This document shows, one piece after another, positions 62,792 through 64,000 of a stretch of 64,000 bases of DNA (its first letter is position 1; each line of letters begins with the position of its first letter). Location of the stretch: NCBI GenBank assembly GCA_020544565.1, contig CP078014.1, forward strand, positions 2,606,016 through 2,670,015, written 5' to 3'. Both the position numbers and the translations under genes were made by a program. Origin of the DNA: Bradyrhizobiaceae bacterium. Lineage in GTDB: Bacteria; Pseudomonadota; Alphaproteobacteria; Rhizobiales; Xanthobacteraceae. Under the pieces are notes generated by a model. It worked only from the letters and a program-made list of their open reading frames with translations. It was not told where the DNA came from and did no database searches.

Positions 62792-62907
62792 GATCCTTCC
62801 CCCACCGCTGAAAGCGCGGTTGTTGCACAGAAACCGTGGCTGAAAGGTGAACGGGGGGAAATGAGCACCATGCACAGTCCACCATGCGGCCGGGAGATGC
62901 TTTTCCC

Positions 62908-62997
62908 CGTCATTGCGAGCGCAGCGAAACAATCCAGACCGGCCGCGCAGCACATCCGGACCGGATTGCTTCGGCGCTCACGCGCCTCGCAATGACG
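62908..62997 (+). repeat. dispersed palindromic repeat, family A (simple copy 4)
   Basis: The unmodified form of family A: CGTCATTGCGAGCGCAGCGA, AACAATCCAG, then CCGGATTGCTTCGG and CCTCGCAATGACGG. It has no nested hairpin and so serves as the reference for the copies at 18086 and 45382. Confidence 0.85.
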
Positions 62998-63024
62998 GGA
63001 AAAGGCCAGCGCGCCCCGATCGCC

Positions 63025-64000
63025 CTACGCCGAGAACAGGCGGTAGCGGCGCGGCTGCAGGCCGACCACGTCGCCGGGCTTGAGATCGCGGTCGCGCGGG
63101 GCGTCGATCTCGATCAGCGTTTCTCCCGCGCCATCACGGAGCAGCACGTCGGCGCGCTGGGTGGGACCGAAAGCGCGGACATGACACACCTCGCCCTCGA
63201 ACACGCCGCTGCCGGGCGGCACGATCGCCATATCGTGGCGGCGGATGAACAGGTGCGACGAGCCGGAAGCGACGCCCCGCGCTTCAAGGGCGAGCACCCT
63301 GTCGCCCAGCCTGACGCGGCCGTCGACGACCTCGACCGGCAGCACGATGGATTCGCCGATGAAACCGTGGACGAAGGCGGTGGCCGGATTGTCGTAGACA
63401 TCGCCGGGCGTGCCGACCTGCTCGATCCGGCCCTTGTCCATCACCACCACGCGATTGGCGACTTCCAGCGCCTCCTCCTGATCGTGGGTGACGAAAATCG
63501 AGGTGACGTGGATCTCGTCATGCAGCTGGCGCAGCCAGCGCCGCAGTTCCTTGCGCACCTTGGCGTCGAGCGCGCCGAACGGCTCGTCCAGCAGCAGGAT
63601 GCGCGGCTCGATGGCGAGCGCGCGCGCCAGTGCGATGCGCTGGCGCTGGCCGCCCGACAACTGGTTCGGGTAGCGGTCGGCAAGCCAGTCGAGTTGCACC
63701 AGATCGAGCAGTTCCTTGACCCGCTTCCGGATCTGCGTCTCGTCCTTGCGGATGGCGCGCGGCTGCACCCGCAGCCCGAACGCCACGTTCTCGAACACGC
63801 TCATGTGGCGGAACAGGGCATAATGCTGGAACACGAAGCCGACATGGCGCTCGCCGGCGCCGCGCGCGAGCGCGTCCTCGCCGTCGAACATCACCGCGCC
63901 CTGATCCGGCCAGTCGAGTCCGGCGATGATGCGCAGGAGCGAGGTCTTGCCCGATCCCGACGGGCCGAGCAGCGCCACCAGTTCGCCGGTGGCCACCCGG
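63025..64000 (-). CDS. cysA: sulfate/molybdate-type ABC transporter ATPase CysA (5' end cut by window)
   Basis: The last about 325 residues of an ABC ATPase; the N terminus lies beyond position 64000. Walker [18 protein letters not shown]-loop [20 protein letters not shown], signature [16 protein letters not shown] and Walker [13 protein letters not shown] are present. HYALFRHM and the C-terminal TOBE-like domain ([15 protein letters not shown]) match CysA of sulfate/thiosulfate importers. The usual cysT/cysW permease genes would lie upstream, outside this window. The stop is preceded by RRYRLFSA. Confidence 0.9.
   Translation of the reverse strand, partial: RVATGELVALLGPSGSGKTSLLRIIAGLDWPDQGAVMFDGEDALARGAGERHVGFVFQHYALFRHMSVFENVAFGLRVQPRAIRKDETQIRKRVKELLDLVQLDWLADRYPNQLSGGQRQRIALARALAIEPRILLLDEPFGALDAKVRKELRRWLRQLHDEIHVTSIFVTHDQEEALEVANRVVVMDKGRIEQVGTPGDVYDNPATAFVHGFIGESIVLPVEVVDGRVRLGDRVLALEARGVASGSSHLFIRRHDMAIVPPGSGVFEGEVCHVRAFGPTQRADVLLRDGAGETLIEIDAPRDRDLKPGDVVGLQPRRYRLFSA

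Overview
The window is GC-rich chromosomal DNA from an alphaproteobacterium, most likely of the Bradyrhizobium / Rhodopseudomonas / Afipia group (Nitrobacteraceae). Pointers to this are RcdA (a CtrA-degradation factor), ccoNOQP-ccoGHIS with a FixK/FNR-type site, an RpoH with a clear RpoH box, an NdvA-type glucan exporter, paired YcjX/YcjF, and several families of dispersed palindromic repeats that recur between genes. These assignments come from recognising protein families by eye, not from any search.

Layout. 0-5.5 kb: a ThiE-like protein, a Sel1-repeat lipoprotein-like or secreted protein, SuhB, a MotA/TolQ-like plus OmpA/MotB-like pair and a GNAT acetyltransferase. 5.7-13.1 kb: an ABC exporter, ribosomal protein L31 with promoter and terminator, an acyltransferase, RcdA, a candidate small RNA, isovaleryl-CoA dehydrogenase and a cytosolic PAS-PAS chemoreceptor. 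13.3-18.1 kb: a CYP153-like P450, an acyl-CoA dehydrogenase, a CaiB/BaiF CoA-transferase and a MaoC/FAS1-like dehydratase, which together look like oxidative acyl-CoA chemistry. 18.2-26.9 kb: SDR, hemolysin-III-like protein, YcjX/YcjF, HtpX, a small zinc-ribbon-like protein, a membrane protein and Gmd. 27.0-35.1 kb: the complete cbb3 oxidase structural operon ccoNOQP (including a 50-residue CcoQ) and the assembly operon ccoGHIS, all on the minus strand, split by a terminator and apparently under FixK/FNR control.

35.2-42.1 kb is a lower-GC accessory and decay zone ending at tRNA-Glu(CTC). It holds a wrecked branched-chain amino-acid ABC transporter operon (truncated livH, an in-frame livM::livG fusion, truncated livF and livK), fragments of plasmid- or phage-type genes (a ParB-like protein and others), one intact RelE/HigB-like toxin with its antitoxin, an orphan antitoxin-like HTH gene, and an XRE regulator followed by a protein with an RNxxAH (HEPN-like) motif. 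Several perfect palindromes sit at gene starts here.

42.3-64 kb returns to housekeeping content: DUF6476 protein, RluA-family pseudouridine synthase, rpoH with flanking terminators, a 1.7-kb stretch made of dispersed repeats, a Bug-type binding protein, a thioesterase, a nitronate monooxygenase, a DedA/VTT membrane protein, HisE away from other his genes, a NitT/TauT-type binding protein, the NdvA-like exporter, a DacF-type D,D-carboxypeptidase with a long Lys/Ala/Pro tail, FadD, DUF924, a polysaccharide flippase, a 3-hydroxybutyrate dehydrogenase, a patatin-like protein, a CAP-domain lipoprotein, and the C-terminal part of a CysA-type ATPase cut by the window edge.

No complete, plainly new system is evident. 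The strongest candidates for a second look are the XRE-HEPN module, the identical 19-bp palindromes in the accessory zone, and a ~38-bp hairpin element found inserted in two different repeat families.
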